A DNA stretch of 33,510 nt from Dehalococcoidia bacterium (GCA_028711995.1 JAQTRE010000021.1:1-33510); one strand, 5' to 3'. Numbered from the stretch's first letter, positions 1 to 8,420 are shown. The notes: generated by a model from the letters alone, not told the origin. Program-made: numbers and translations.

Positions 1-1205
1 GGCGTGACCAACGCGTCGAAATGCTCAAAGGCTTGGTCGAATTCCTGCCGGATCAGCGTGCGAACCTTTTGCGCCTTCAGATAGTAGGCGTCATAGTAGC
101 CGGAGGAAAGCGCATAGGTGCCCAGCATGATGCGCCGTTTGACCTCAGGACCGAAGCCATATTGCCGGGTTTTTCCCAGCGCTTCCCACATACTCGCGGT
201 ATTCTGGAAGGAGTATCCGTACTTGACGCCGTTGTATCGGGCCAGGTTTGCCGAGGCTTCCGAAGGAGCGATGATATAGTAGACGGCCAGAGCGTATTTG
301 GTGCTGGGAAGGGAAGTCTCCTCGATGATGGCCCCTAATTGCTTGAGTTTGCCGATGGCGGTTCGAATCGCCTGCTCTACGCCCGGCTGCATTCCTTCGA
401 CGAAATACTCCTTCGGCACCCCCATGCGAAGACCTTTGAGATCGGGAATCAGCGACTTGGTGTAGTCGGGCACGGGTTGCGGGACTGAAGTCGAATCCCT
501 TGGATCGTGGCCGGAGATGGCATTCATCACTAGTGCCGCATCGGTGACATCTTTGGTGAGCGGGCCGATCTGATCCAGGGAGCTGGCGAAAGCAATCAGC
601 CCATAGCGGCTCACGCGTCCATAGGTTGGCTTGAACCCAACAACGCTGCAGAAGCTGGCCGGTTGGCGGATGCTGCCTCCGGTATCGGAGCCGAGGGCGA
701 ATATTGTTTCATCTGCAGACACGCCTGCCGCCGATCCTCCGCTCGATCCTCCGGGCACTCGATCCGGATCCCAGGGGTTTCTGGAGGGATAGAAGGCAGA
801 GTTCTCGGTGGAAGACCCCATAGCGAACTCATCCAGGTTTCCCTTGCCCACCATGACGATGTCTTGGGAATTGAGCATCTCCACAACTGTGGCATCATAA
901 GGCGGAATAAAATTTTGAAGCATCTTCGAAGAACAGGTGGTGCGAGTGCCTTTGGTGCACATGTTGTCTTTGATGATCGCTGGTATGCCGGTCAAAGGTG
1001 TGGCCTCCCCGTTCTTGAGCCGCTGATCGGCCTTTTGAGCCTGGCTCAAGGCCAGGTCGGCGGTGACGGTGACAAAGGCGTGGAGTTTGTCCTCCACCTG
1101 GTTGATCTTATTGAGCACCGCCTGGGTCAGTTCAACCGAAGAGATTTGCCGGCTTTTGAGCAGCCGGTGCGCTTCATGGATGGTCAGTTGATTCAGATTC
1201 AACAT
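1..1205 (-). CDS. gatA: Glutamyl-tRNA(Gln) amidotransferase subunit A, 3' part beyond the window
   Basis: Amidase subunit of the GatCAB complex, which releases ammonia from glutamine to convert Glu-tRNA(Gln) (and often Asp-tRNA(Asn)) to the amide form in the cytoplasm. The reading frame opens with ATG at 1205 and stays open to the window edge, giving about 401 residues of a protein normally near 480-490. The amidase-signature triad is intact: Lys79 in GIPAIIKDN, Ser154 in the Gly/Ser-rich [10 protein letters not shown] segment and Ser178 in [11 protein letters not shown]. These positions coincide with those known for characterised GatA. It lies downstream of gatC on the same strand, the usual gatC-gatA order; gatB, if present, would be off the window. 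The 187-bp gap to gatC is filled by a structured repeat. Only the C-terminus is missing. Confidence 0.97.
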   Translation of the reverse strand, partial: MLNLNQLTIHEAHRLLKSRQISSVELTQAVLNKINQVEDKLHAFVTVTADLALSQAQKADQRLKNGEATPLTGIPAIIKDNMCTKGTRTTCSSKMLQNFIPPYDATVVEMLNSQDIVMVGKGNLDEFAMGSSTENSAFYPSRNPWDPDRVPGGSSGGSAAGVSADETIFALGSDTGGSIRQPASFCSVVGFKPTYGRVSRYGLIAFASSLDQIGPLTKDVTDAALVMNAISGHDPRDSTSVPQPVPDYTKSLIPDLKGLRMGVPKEYFVEGMQPGVEQAIRTAIGKLKQLGAIIEETSLPSTKYALAVYYIIAPSEASANLARYNGVKYGYSFQNTASMWEALGKTRQYGFGPEVKRRIMLGTYALSSGYYDAYYLKAQKVRTLIRQEFDQAFEHFDALVT

Positions 1206-1260
1206 GTTCTCCTATTCATAGGGGGTACAGCCTGCTCTGTGATAGATGCTTCGCCCTTTA

Positions 1261-1390
1261 CTAAACCCCCTGGCCCCCAATCGTTGGGGGGATTAAAGTA
1301 TATATTTAGGGGACACCCCTAAAACCCCGGCAGGGAAGTGTCCCTGCGCTCTCTTTCTGCGCTTCCTTCTCCCGCAAGGATGAGGGGGAA
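1261..1390. repeat. Structured dispersed repeat, copy A
   Basis: Intergenic repeat between gatC and gatA. On the plus strand it has three successive hairpins. The first is CCCCCAA-tcg-TTGGGGG. The second is TTTAGGGG-aca-CCCCTAAA. The third is GCAGGGA-agtg-TCCCTGC after a CCCCGG linker. The tail ends in a pyrimidine-rich piece and GATGAGGGGGA. Related copies lie at 1685, 8299, 9578, 22383 and 27060. It carries no credible coding sequence. Its role is unknown. Confidence 0.8.
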
Positions 1391-1392
1391 TA

Positions 1393-1680
1393 TTATTCCA
1401 GCACCGCCTTAATTCTGAAAAATCCCTCTTCCGCTTGAGGCGCATTGGCTAATATTTCTTTCTGAAGAAAGGAAGGGGCGGCTTTGTCTTCGCGCATGGT
1501 GTTATCTATTGCAATGACATGAGCGGTGGGTGGAACATTGCTGGTATCCACTTCCTGCAGAATCTCAAAATTCTGCAGGATGACGGAGAGCTGCGTTGTG
1601 AGTTTTTCCGTCTCTTCCTCACTCAAGCCCACCCTGGCCAGGAGGGCAATGCGTCTTACTTCTTCATGGCTTAGTTTCAT
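1393..1680 (-). CDS. gatC: Glutamyl-tRNA(Gln) amidotransferase subunit C
   Basis: Small GatCAB subunit, 95 residues, which wraps around the GatA/GatB interface and stabilises the amidotransferase. The protein begins MKLSHEEVRRIALLARVGLS, the family's conserved N-terminal helix, and continues with a segment around EEETEKLTTQLSVILQNFE and a C-terminal REDKAAPSF patch typical of GatC. The reading frame extends 11 codons further upstream, but that extension runs into a repeat and would not fit the family, so ATG at 1680 is taken as the start. It sits downstream of ahcY and upstream of gatA on the same strand, with a repeat on each side, so co-transcription with either neighbour is possible but not proven. 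Confidence 0.95.
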   Translation of the reverse strand: MKLSHEEVRRIALLARVGLSEEETEKLTTQLSVILQNFEILQEVDTSNVPPTAHVIAIDNTMREDKAAPSFLQKEILANAPQAEEGFFRIKAVLE

Positions 1681-1684
1681 TGTT

Positions 1685-1749
1685 TGATCAACCCCCTGTA
1701 ATCCCCCACTCATGGGGGACAGAAAGAAGATCGGGGCACCCCCGATCCT
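1685..1749. repeat. Structured dispersed repeat, copy F (short)
   Basis: Short copy filling the gap between ahcY and gatC. It keeps hairpin one (CCCCCA-ctca-TGGGGG) and hairpin two (GATCGGGG-cac-CCCCGATC) but lacks the GGCAGGGAAG hairpin. The arms of hairpin two read GATC/GATC, where copy A reads TTTA/TAAA, so pairing is kept while sequence differs. Confidence 0.75.
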
Positions 1750-1750
1750 G

Positions 1751-3148
1751 CTAATACCGGTAGTGTTCCGGCTTGAATGGCCCTTCGACCGGATAGCCGA
1801 GATAGTCGGCCTGCTCTTTGGTCAGCTTGGTCAGCTTGCCGCCCAGTTTTTCCACATGAAGGCGGGCCACTTCTTCATCGAGCGCCTTGGGAAGCCGATA
1901 GACGCCGATCTGGTAATCGTTCTTCCAGAGATCCAGCTGGGCCAGAACCTGGTTGGAAAAGGAGTTGGACATCACAAAGGAGGGATGACCGGTGGCGCAG
2001 CCGAGGTTCACCAGCCTGCCTTCAGCCAGAATGAAAATCTGATGGCCGTCCTTGAAGGTGTAGCGATCCACCTGCGGCTTGATTTCCTCTTTCATGATCC
2101 CGGGCCAGGCATTGAGTTTGGCCACCTGAATCTCGCTGTCGAAATGGCCGATGTTGCAAACGATTGCCTGGTTTTTCATCTTGGACATGTGTTTGGCGGT
2201 GATCACATCCTTATTCCCTGTGGCGGTCACATAGATATCGCCTTCATGAAGGGCATCTTCCAGAGTGGTGACTTCATATCCTTCCATGAGCGCCTGCAGG
2301 GCGCAAATGGGATCGATCTCGGTGATTATCACGCGAGCGCCAAAGCCGCGCATCGATTTGGCGCAGCCTTTGCCCACGTCGCCGTAACCGCAGATCACAA
2401 CGTTCTTTCCGGCAACCATAACATCGGTGGCCCGCTTGATCCCGTCGGCCAGCGATTCGCGGCAGCCGTAGAGGTTATCGAATTTTGACTTGGTGACGGA
2501 ATCGTTCACATTGAAGGCCGGAACCAGCAGTTCGCATCGCTCCGTCATCTGGCACAGACGATGCACGCCGGTGGTGGTCTCTTCCGAAACGCCTTTCCAT
2601 TCCTTCACCCACTTGTGAAAGAGCCCCTTTTTTTTAGCCATGATACTCTTGAGACAGAGGTAGAGTTCGTGCTCGTCTTCCGAGCCTGCTTTCTGGTCCA
2701 AGATCGAAGGATCGTCCTCCGCCTGATATCCCAGGTGCATCATCAGCGTGGCGTCGCCGCCGTCATCGACGATGAGATTGGGCCCTTTTCCTCTGGGGAA
2801 GGAGAGCGCTTTGAAGGTGCAGTCCCAGTATTCGGCCAGGGATTCTCCTTTCCAGGCATACACCGGCGTCCCCGCTTTGGCAATGGCTGCTGCTGCGTGA
2901 TCCTGAGTGGAAAAAATATTGCACGACGCCCAGCGGACATCGGCGCCGAGCTGCTGCAATGTCTCGATGAGCACCGCCGTCTGGATGGTCATATGCAGCG
3001 AACCGGAGATGCGAGCACCGGAAAGGGGCTTTTCCTTGCCGTACTTATCGCGAAGGGCCATCAAGCCGGGCATCTCGTGTTCCGCGATCTGGATTTCTTT
3101 TCTCCCCCAGTCGGCCAGGGAAATATCCTTCACTTTGTAATCCCCCAT
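1751..3148 (-). CDS. ahcY: Adenosylhomocysteinase
   Basis: Reversibly hydrolyses S-adenosylhomocysteine to adenosine and homocysteine, removing the product inhibitor of SAM-dependent methyltransferases and feeding homocysteine back to methionine. The protein has 465 residues, full length for the bacterial family. Visible marks are the N-terminal [16 protein letters not shown] stretch, [13 protein letters not shown], the NAD-binding [10 protein letters not shown] glycine loop, the CNIGHFD segment and the terminal KPEHYRY, whose Lys and Tyr contact the cofactor of the partner subunit. ATG at 3148 is preceded by a strong AGGAGGGGG ribosome site. The first 104 bp overlap the end of the upstream acetyltransferase frame. 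A methionine synthase and methylthioadenosine genes lie a few kilobases upstream on the same strand, giving a methionine-cycle context. Confidence 0.98.
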   Translation of the reverse strand: MGDYKVKDISLADWGRKEIQIAEHEMPGLMALRDKYGKEKPLSGARISGSLHMTIQTAVLIETLQQLGADVRWASCNIFSTQDHAAAAIAKAGTPVYAWKGESLAEYWDCTFKALSFPRGKGPNLIVDDGGDATLMMHLGYQAEDDPSILDQKAGSEDEHELYLCLKSIMAKKKGLFHKWVKEWKGVSEETTTGVHRLCQMTERCELLVPAFNVNDSVTKSKFDNLYGCRESLADGIKRATDVMVAGKNVVICGYGDVGKGCAKSMRGFGARVIITEIDPICALQALMEGYEVTTLEDALHEGDIYVTATGNKDVITAKHMSKMKNQAIVCNIGHFDSEIQVAKLNAWPGIMKEEIKPQVDRYTFKDGHQIFILAEGRLVNLGCATGHPSFVMSNSFSNQVLAQLDLWKNDYQIGVYRLPKALDEEVARLHVEKLGGKLTKLTKEQADYLGYPVEGPFKPEHYRY

Positions 3149-4046
3149 CTGCTTTTACCCCCTCCTGATGTTTGGCATCCATTCTGAATTTCCGCAACAG
3201 GTTAGTGATAATGGAACCGACCAATCTCTGCCGTCGTCCAAATGCCTCGATGATCATACAGTCATCTTTGTATCCCAGACTCGCGTAGGCTCGTATGGCG
3301 GGCACATTATTAGGCTCTACATTGAGGACCACTTCGGTGCAGTAGTCGAAGAGGTCTTCTGTGACGGCGCTGGTACAGGTAGTTGCCAGTCCCTGATTCC
3401 GATATGAAGAGTGAGTGAGCACATTCCCCACATAGGCGATGCCGTGTGTAGGAGAGATAATATGGGTTCCGGCGGCGGCAGCAAGCTGTCCATCACGCCA
3501 GATGCCGTAGTACACGCCCCTTCTGATCTGGTCGGCAAAGAAGACACTATTACCATGTGACTTATACAATCCGTTCAACTCTTTGATGTGACCTGATCTC
3601 AGTCTAGTCGCATCCTCGGGAGTGGGTTTAAAATTATCTCGCGTAACCACCATTCTCTTGAGGACCAGGCGCTGGCTGATCTCGTAGTATTTTTCGATGA
3701 TATTCAGATTCTGAGGCTGGCAGGTGATGAAAGCGTTGGAGGGAAGACGCATTGAGCTGAGAAGAGAATCCAGCATCGATGCCTTCCCCAGGGTGAATAC
3801 GTAGGTTGGAGAGGTGCTTTTGGAGATCAAACACAAGGCGAAGTCATCCATGTGGGTGGCGATCATCCATTCCGAGACATCTGCCAGACTTGGCTCCAGA
3901 TGGGCAATGGCCGATGCTGAGTAAGTGCGTTCCCGTTCCAGGTAGGAGAGAATCTTCGATTTATCGGCTATTCTCTTCACAACTACGGAGGGACTGTTCG
4001 CACCGTTCGTCTTCTCTGATTCCTGTTTGGATGGCTGGCGTTTCAT
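3045..4046 (-). CDS. GNAT-family N-acetyltransferase
   Basis: Predicted acetyl-CoA-dependent acetyltransferase of unknown substrate, 333 residues. The GNAT fold is in the second half: [18 protein letters not shown] around residue 205 is the beta4-alpha3 region with the R/Q-x-x-G-x-A/G-type acetyl-CoA loop (RNQGLA). It is followed by [21 protein letters not shown], the classical N-x-x-A-x-x-x-Y-x-x-x-G-F/Y end of the fold. The first 150 residues are a less conserved N-terminal domain, as in FR47-like proteins. The frame does not stop before ahcY: its last 34 or so codons read through the ahcY ribosome site and start, and this Arg/Gly-rich tail looks non-native. The natural stop may have been lost. 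The start ATG at 4046 has only a weak AGAAG site. Confidence 0.8.
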   Translation of the reverse strand: MKRQPSKQESEKTNGANSPSVVVKRIADKSKILSYLERERTYSASAIAHLEPSLADVSEWMIATHMDDFALCLISKSTSPTYVFTLGKASMLDSLLSSMRLPSNAFITCQPQNLNIIEKYYEISQRLVLKRMVVTRDNFKPTPEDATRLRSGHIKELNGLYKSHGNSVFFADQIRRGVYYGIWRDGQLAAAAGTHIISPTHGIAYVGNVLTHSSYRNQGLATTCTSAVTEDLFDYCTEVVLNVEPNNVPAIRAYASLGYKDDCMIIEAFGRRQRLVGSIITNLLRKFRMDAKHQEGVKADGGLQSEGYFPGRLGEKRNPDRGTRDARLDGPSR

Positions 4047-4278
4047 TTTGGCTTCTTTTGGGGGACGTGGCGCACCATTCAGTCGGGTCTTTGCAATGAG
4101 CCCATTACTGGAACGTCACATTCAGTTCTATGCCTGTAATATACGACAATCTTTCCCGTTTGGCTAGTGAGGGTGCTTCATCGTGACATAATATCGGGTT
4201 GCGGTCGGTGATTGAGATTAGCGCAATACCTCTTTCGTAGCTTTGAAGATAGCTTTAATCACTTGGGGTTCAATTCCC

Positions 4279-4390
4279 CGTCGCTTGCGACGAATCGTCA
4301 TTCCGGCGAAGGCCGGAATCCAGAAACTGGATGCCGGATCAAGTCTGGCATGACATCGGATACCCCGCTGCTTGCGGCGGGGTAGTTCAT
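4279..4390. repeat. Composite palindromic repeats in a 395-bp gene-free gap
   Basis: The gap 4047-4441 has no convincing gene. Its left part is unremarkable sequence upstream of the GNAT gene. The part listed here contains a TCGCTTGCGA palindrome, a hairpin ATTCCGGC-gaag-GCCGGAAT, and a second hairpin TACCCCGC-...-GCGGGGTA (4361-4368 with 4377-4384). The first hairpin belongs to a commonly dispersed type; related GTCATTCCCG-type palindromes recur at 9533, 17366, 26896 and 26940. A 75-codon frame through this stretch encodes only translated repeat and is not called as a gene. Confidence 0.7.
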
Positions 4391-4441
4391 TTGTGAGAGT
4401 TTCGCCCGAGCCAGTATGGGTATGGATGCATCGGTCGATCT

Positions 4442-5059
4442 TCATTTTCTTCTGGTATCGATGACATACCAGTTGCCGGGAGAGTCGTTCTGGGTATCGA
4501 CCAGACAGTGCAGGATATTCAAATTGGGATGCAGCCTTTTGAGATCATCAAGATCGACCTCCTCGAACCGGGCCTTGTTATCAAAATAGGCCTGCTCGGT
4601 GATGGCATTCGACTCGCGGCCACTCCTGGTTCGCCTGGCAATCCGCGCCAGGCAAACCTCCTGAGGGCAGACGGTCTGCATGATGACAAACGGCCGATTG
4701 TTTTTGGCGGCAATCTCTGCGGCCTGCCGACGCAATGCCTGGGTGATGAAGGTGGCATCGATGATGACCCCTTTTTCCCTTGCTGCGGCACGATTGGCCC
4801 GGCGGAATACTTCGGCGTACACTTTCCGGCGCTTGGCTGGGTCTGAGGCAACATCCGGGTCAAAAACGTCTTCCCCTTTGAGTACGTCATGTCTCAGCCA
4901 GTCGGTACTGATGATCGGATAGCCGGTGATCCTTTGAACTTCTTCGGCGATTCCACTCTTGGCGCTGGCAGGAAGGCCGCAGGTGATGAGGATGATCTCG
5001 GGCTCCAGATTGTCTTGTACGAATGGCGTGAAGGGCTCTCTCATCTCATTGCGCTCCAT
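4442..5059 (-). CDS. P-loop kinase-like ATP-binding protein (COG0645 type), split from the upstream APH-like gene
   Basis: Predicted small P-loop kinase of 205 residues. A Walker-A-like loop GLPASAKS sits at residues 28-35, after a hydrophobic strand EIILITC. Both usual glycines around it are alanine, a departure from GxxGxGKS, although the Lys-Ser pair is kept. STDWLRHDVL, VIIDATFI and RIARRTRSGRESNAIT resemble the nucleotide-kinase core and its Arg-rich lid. In many bacteria this domain is fused to the C-terminus of an aminoglycoside-phosphotransferase-like domain. Here that domain is the gene directly upstream, in the same frame, separated by a single TGA and 12 sense codons. The ATG used has no clear ribosome site, so expression may depend on coupling or readthrough. 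Substrate unknown. Confidence 0.75.
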   Translation of the reverse strand: MERNEMREPFTPFVQDNLEPEIILITCGLPASAKSGIAEEVQRITGYPIISTDWLRHDVLKGEDVFDPDVASDPAKRRKVYAEVFRRANRAAAREKGVIIDATFITQALRRQAAEIAAKNNRPFVIMQTVCPQEVCLARIARRTRSGRESNAITEQAYFDNKARFEEVDLDDLKRLHPNLNILHCLVDTQNDSPGNWYVIDTRRK

Positions 5060-5095
5060 AGCTGCCTTGAATTTGTCAGTCTGAACAGCCAGGAA

Positions 5096-6103
5096 TCAAC
5101 GGGCTGTTTTTGCATACGAATCAGCCAGCTCAAAATAGCCTTTGGCGATATCCAGTATCCGGCGCTTCTCTGCGGCTGCAATGTACGGGTCATCGAGCTT
5201 GAAGCTTTCCACCTTGCCTCGCACGTAAGCGCGATAGCACTTGTAGAAATCGAGAAGCTGCAATATCCCTTTATCCTGGGACAACTCAATGTAGGAATCG
5301 ATGAAGTGCCTGGACAGGTGAGGCGCGTTATGCACGTCGATATCCATGGCCAGGAAGGCGATTTCGTTGGCCACATCAATGCATCGAAACCGGTCATTGA
5401 AGTCGATGCAGTCGAAAATACAGATATCGTCGCCGAAGCAGACATGGGCGGAATGCAGGTCTCCGTGGCAATCCTTTATCCGGCCGTCTCTGACTCGTTT
5501 GTCAAAGAGCCGGGCATTCTGTTTCATGAATGAGTCGTTGTAGTCGCGTATGGACCGGTATGCTTCGGATGAGAGTGTGATGCCGATATACTTCTCGGTC
5601 TGACTGAGGTTCTCGTCGATGTTCAGGCGCGTCGTCTGAAGGTCGCCAAAACCCTGGCTGATGGTTTGGGTCTGGCGATGAAAGTCGACCAGTTTTTGTG
5701 CCACGCGATCTATCATCTCCGGGGTGACCTGGCCCGAGTCCAGCAGTCTATCCATGGTGCGGCCCTCCGGGAGCCGACGCATTTTCACCGCGTACTCAAC
5801 TGTCTCTCCCTCTCCGGCGATGGCGTATCTCCCGTGACTCTGGGTGATGGGAACCACATCCAGATAGATATCCGTACACAGCCGCCGATTCAGGAGAAGC
5901 TCTTGCCGGCAATAGAATCGCCGCTTTTCCAGAGTAGTAAAATCGAGAAACCCGAAATCAACCGGCTTTTTTACTTTGTAGGCGTAATCCTTCATCAGGA
6001 AGACGAAAGAGAGCTGAGTTTGGATAAGCTCGACTGGTCCGGGCTTCTCAGGATAGGTGTTGGGATTCAAGAGCGCCTGAACCAAAGGCGGGAGGTCAGG
6101 CAT
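5096..6103 (-). CDS. Aminoglycoside-phosphotransferase-like (COG2187) protein
   Basis: Protein of 335 residues with a kinase-like APH fold; natural substrate unknown. The N-terminal lobe shows the strand-and-lysine pattern DYAYKVKKPVDFGFLDF. The C-lobe has KDCHGDLHSAHVCF, the HGDLH catalytic loop of the APH/choline-kinase group, then IFDCIDFNDRFR, the DxD-type metal-binding segment, and IDVANEIAFLAMDID. This matches the N-terminal half of the common two-domain APH/ATP-binding protein. The frame ends at TGA 5098-5096 and the kinase half continues in the same frame. A 32-codon lysine-rich gene ends 4 bp upstream. The name does not imply antibiotic resistance, because chromosomal members of this group are not known resistance enzymes. 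Confidence 0.82.
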   Translation of the reverse strand: MPDLPPLVQALLNPNTYPEKPGPVELIQTQLSFVFLMKDYAYKVKKPVDFGFLDFTTLEKRRFYCRQELLLNRRLCTDIYLDVVPITQSHGRYAIAGEGETVEYAVKMRRLPEGRTMDRLLDSGQVTPEMIDRVAQKLVDFHRQTQTISQGFGDLQTTRLNIDENLSQTEKYIGITLSSEAYRSIRDYNDSFMKQNARLFDKRVRDGRIKDCHGDLHSAHVCFGDDICIFDCIDFNDRFRCIDVANEIAFLAMDIDVHNAPHLSRHFIDSYIELSQDKGILQLLDFYKCYRAYVRGKVESFKLDDPYIAAAEKRRILDIAKGYFELADSYAKTAR

Positions 6104-6107
6104 CGAG

Positions 6108-6206
6108 TCACGCCCCCTTCGTCGGTTTCTTGGCCTTGGCTTTCTCTTCGAATCTCTTCTTCTTGGCGCGCTGTTTGGTCCAGGCTACCCTTTTTGTCTT
6201 GTTCAT
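6108..6206 (-). CDS. Lysine/arginine-rich microprotein, 32 residues
   Basis: Very short frame with about half its residues basic, starting MNKTKRVAWTKQRAKKKR and ending in a KAKAKK-type tail. An AAAGGAG ribosome site lies about 11 nt before ATG 6206. The stop is 4 bp before the APH-like gene, so the two are probably co-transcribed. The composition suggests nucleic-acid or ribosome association, but there is no domain to prove it. Short basic frames can arise by chance; the ribosome site and tight spacing are what support it. Confidence 0.55.
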   Translation of the reverse strand: MNKTKRVAWTKQRAKKKRFEEKAKAKKPTKGA

Positions 6207-6228
6207 GAGCGAATCTACTCCTTTCAGT

Positions 6229-7266
6229 TCAAATCAGACCGTGCGAATGTCTGAACTCCCGCGAGACCTCAGAGGTTAACTCCAGGGCTCTGGATGCGGC
6301 TTCGGCAGAGAGTGTGGCCAGGCCGCAAGATGGCGTGATTAGACATTGCTCCACCAGTATATCATAACGGATGCCCTTGGCTGCAAGCGATCTCATTAGT
6401 TTCTGTAGCCGTTCTGCCAGACGGGGCGCTGTTTCTCCGGAGAGGCTCTTTTCGTCGCTGGGCACGATTCCCCACGCCAGGATTCCTCCCCGGTCAAGGA
6501 AGGCTTTCAAATCCCCGGGATAAAGCGCCAGCGATTCTCCGTAGGCGTAGGCATCGAAATTGAGGATATCGATGGAGGTTTTCATGACTGTAGACCAGTC
6601 GGTATTGCCGCAGCAATGAATACCCTTCAGCCCGCTGATTCCGTCCAGTACCTCATCGATGAGCGTGATCACTGTATTTTCGGATAACGCCACGAAGGCT
6701 GATCCCAGTGAAACCAGATAGGGCTCGTCTACGAAGATGATGGTATGGGGCGAAAGTTTGGCCAGTTCCCTCTCCTGCCAGGCTGCCTTAAGTCTGAGAT
6801 GTTTGGCGAGAGCATCGGCGAGGGTTTCATCGTAGAGGATCGGTTGGCGATTCTGATCGGTGGTGGCCAGCCCGAAGGTGATCGGCCCGGTCACTTGGCC
6901 CTTTACGGCAAAACCGGGCTTCGGTTTTAGCCTCAGGAACTCGTGAAGTCCGGCTGCATGTTTCGGGCTGATGGCATAGCTGTCCAAGTCGTTGGACAGA
7001 TAGGCCGAATAGAGTTCTTCCAGCGGTGCGGAAAGGTCGCCCGATCGATCCACGTAGACTTGATCGTTTTTCAGGGCCGCTCCCGGGAAGCCCTCGCTGA
7101 ATTGAGCGTACATTTCTTCCAGCGGTGAGCGATTGGGCAACTGGGGCCACACCGGGATCTCTTTCAGATTGGCCAGCACGATCGAGCACGCCTCAAGAGG
7201 ATCAACGTGCGGCATGCTGCCGATGGCGGTGGCCAGGCCTCCGGGTTTGAATGTTTTGTGTTCCAA
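6229..7266 (-). CDS. Core-MetE-type methionine synthase (UROD/MetE-like)
   Basis: Likely transfers a methyl group to homocysteine, forming methionine. It is a single UROD/MetE-like barrel of about 345 residues, half the size of full cobalamin-independent MetE. The usual zinc and homocysteine residues can be placed at GIHCCGNTDWS (His and Cys) and LITPSCGLATLS (Cys near the C-terminus); GLATAIGSMPHVDP is the typical family opening. Compact enzymes of this group in Dehalococcoides have been reported to use methylcobalamin as methyl donor, and the same is inferred here. The longest frame starts at TTG 7299 inside a repeat without a ribosome site; TTG 7266, after AAGGAA, is preferred. The neighbours MTAP, mtnA and ahcY support a methionine-cycle role. 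A related methylcobamide methyltransferase is the main alternative. Confidence 0.75.
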   Translation of the reverse strand: MEHKTFKPGGLATAIGSMPHVDPLEACSIVLANLKEIPVWPQLPNRSPLEEMYAQFSEGFPGAALKNDQVYVDRSGDLSAPLEELYSAYLSNDLDSYAISPKHAAGLHEFLRLKPKPGFAVKGQVTGPITFGLATTDQNRQPILYDETLADALAKHLRLKAAWQERELAKLSPHTIIFVDEPYLVSLGSAFVALSENTVITLIDEVLDGISGLKGIHCCGNTDWSTVMKTSIDILNFDAYAYGESLALYPGDLKAFLDRGGILAWGIVPSDEKSLSGETAPRLAERLQKLMRSLAAKGIRYDILVEQCLITPSCGLATLSAEAASRALELTSEVSREFRHSHGLI

Positions 7267-7289
7267 GTCTGTTTCCTTATCGAGACTTT

Positions 7290-7355
7290 CCCTCTCCAAT
7301 CGGAAAAGGGGAGCTAATTTCCTCTCCCTCGATGGGAGAAGGCCAGGATGAGGGT
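7290..7355. repeat. Tail-type repeat segment (CTCTCCC...GATGAGGGTGA)
   Basis: Pyrimidine/purine-rich piece ending GGCCAGGATGAGGGTGA, between MTAP and the methionine synthase. It resembles the end of copy A (1360-1390) and the end of mtnA (8461-8498). A small hairpin CTCCC-tcgat-GGGAG is visible. It pushes the likely start of the methionine synthase downstream. Confidence 0.55.
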
Positions 7356-7363
7356 GATCCCCA

Positions 7364-8227
7364 TCACTTCACATATTTTCCAATCAGCAATTCCAGGTTC
7401 TTCCTGGTCTTGGCGGGAATCAGGTCCGGCGTGGTCATGATGGCTGTTGAGAGCGCGCTGGAGCATTCACAATCCCGTTTGACGGGAATGTGGCTGGCGG
7501 CAATTCTGATGATGCCCTTGGCGGCTTCAATGTTCTGGGAAAGGATGTTGAGGATATCCTCGACCCGCACCGGCTCCAGCTGGTCGTGCCAGGAATCGTA
7601 ATCGGTGACGCAGGCCACACAAGCATAGCAGATCTCCGCTTCCCGGGCGAGCTTGGCCTCCGGCAATACCGTCATCCCGATGATATCGGCCCCCCACGAT
7701 TTATAGAGACGCGATTCTGCTTTGGTGGAAAACTGCGGGCCTTCCATAGCGATGAAGGTGCCGCCCTGGTGAACGTCAGCGCCCACCTCTTTGGCCGAGA
7801 GATAAAGGATCTGGCTGAGCGCCGGACAGAAAGGTTGGGAGAAGGCAATATGCGCCACGATGCCGTTATCGAAGAAGGTGCTCTGGCGGCCCCGGGTGCG
7901 GTCGATGATCTGGTTCGGGATTACGAGGTCGCGAGGTTTAAGGTCCTCTTTGAAGCTGCCGCAGGAGTTGATGGCGATGATGTACTCCACGCCCAGCGAT
8001 TTCAGCGCGTAGATATTGGCCCGTGCCGGCAGTTCGGACGGGCTGATCCGATGTCCCCGGCCGTGGCGGGGAAGAAAGGCGATATTGGTCCCTTCCAGAG
8101 TGCCGACAACAATAGAGTCGCTCGGCTCGCCGAAAGGCGTCTTGGCCTTCACTTCCTGAACGTTCTTCATCCCTTCGATCTCATAAAGTCCCGTTCCCCC
8201 GATCACTCCGATCTTCGCTTGTGGCAT
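7364..8227 (-). CDS. mtnP: S-methyl-5'-thioadenosine phosphorylase
   Basis: Cleaves methylthioadenosine with phosphate to adenine and 5-methylthioribose-1-phosphate. The product is 287 residues, the usual length of the PNP/MTAP class. Residues supporting this are the opening IGVIGGTGLYEIEG, the phosphate-binding LPRHGRGH, INSCGSFKEDLKPRDLVIP and the substrate loop MEGPQFSTKAESR followed by GADIIGMTVLPEAKLA. The Ser-Thr in that loop favours methylthioadenosine over plain purine nucleosides. ATG at 8227 follows AAAGGAG; the longer frame upstream of it has no support. mtnA lies just upstream on the same strand, so consecutive pathway steps are adjacent, separated by a repeat. Confidence 0.93.
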   Translation of the reverse strand: MPQAKIGVIGGTGLYEIEGMKNVQEVKAKTPFGEPSDSIVVGTLEGTNIAFLPRHGRGHRISPSELPARANIYALKSLGVEYIIAINSCGSFKEDLKPRDLVIPNQIIDRTRGRQSTFFDNGIVAHIAFSQPFCPALSQILYLSAKEVGADVHQGGTFIAMEGPQFSTKAESRLYKSWGADIIGMTVLPEAKLAREAEICYACVACVTDYDSWHDQLEPVRVEDILNILSQNIEAAKGIIRIAASHIPVKRDCECSSALSTAIMTTPDLIPAKTRKNLELLIGKYVK

Positions 8228-8298
8228 TGAGGTCTCCTTTCTTGTGAAATGCACATGTTGTCCGGGCGGCAATCTTGATCCTCGTTCACCAGAGTTTG

Positions 8299-8420
8299 AC
8301 TAAACCCCCTTAGTCCCCCAAAGAGTTGGGGGAGAAGGAAACTCTAGGGGACACCCCTAGAACCTCAGCATGGAAGTGTCCCTGCATCCTCTGTCCTGTC
8401 ATTGCAAGCTCAGCGAAGTA
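8299..8420. repeat. Structured dispersed repeat, copy B
   Basis: Copy between mtnA and MTAP in the same orientation as copy A. Hairpin one is CCCCCAA-agag-TTGGGGG and hairpin two TCTAGGGG-aca-CCCCTAGA. Hairpin three is damaged (GCATGGA instead of GCAGGGA). The TCTA/TAGA arms differ from copy A's TTTA/TAAA yet still pair. A TGTCATTGCAAGCTCAGCGAAG tail-like segment follows, related to that behind copy C. Confidence 0.78.

Noticed and set aside
1712-3187. Long plus-strand frames opposite ahcY
   Set aside because: They lie antisense to an unmistakable full-length adenosylhomocysteinase and have no ribosome sites or recognisable motifs.
4218-4445. 75-codon frame overlapping the kinase stop as ATGA
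   Set aside because: Its sequence is a translated palindromic repeat of a widespread kind. There is no ribosome site of its own and no domain.
5096-5098. TGA read as selenocysteine
   Set aside because: The position lies between two domains where no catalytic Cys or Sec is expected, and no SECIS-type hairpin was recognised just after it. Fission, error or readthrough is more likely.
5096-6103. Antibiotic-resistance aminoglycoside phosphotransferase
   Set aside because: The HGDLH motif places it in the APH-like fold, but it belongs to the chromosomal two-domain COG2187/COG0645 type with no known resistance role.
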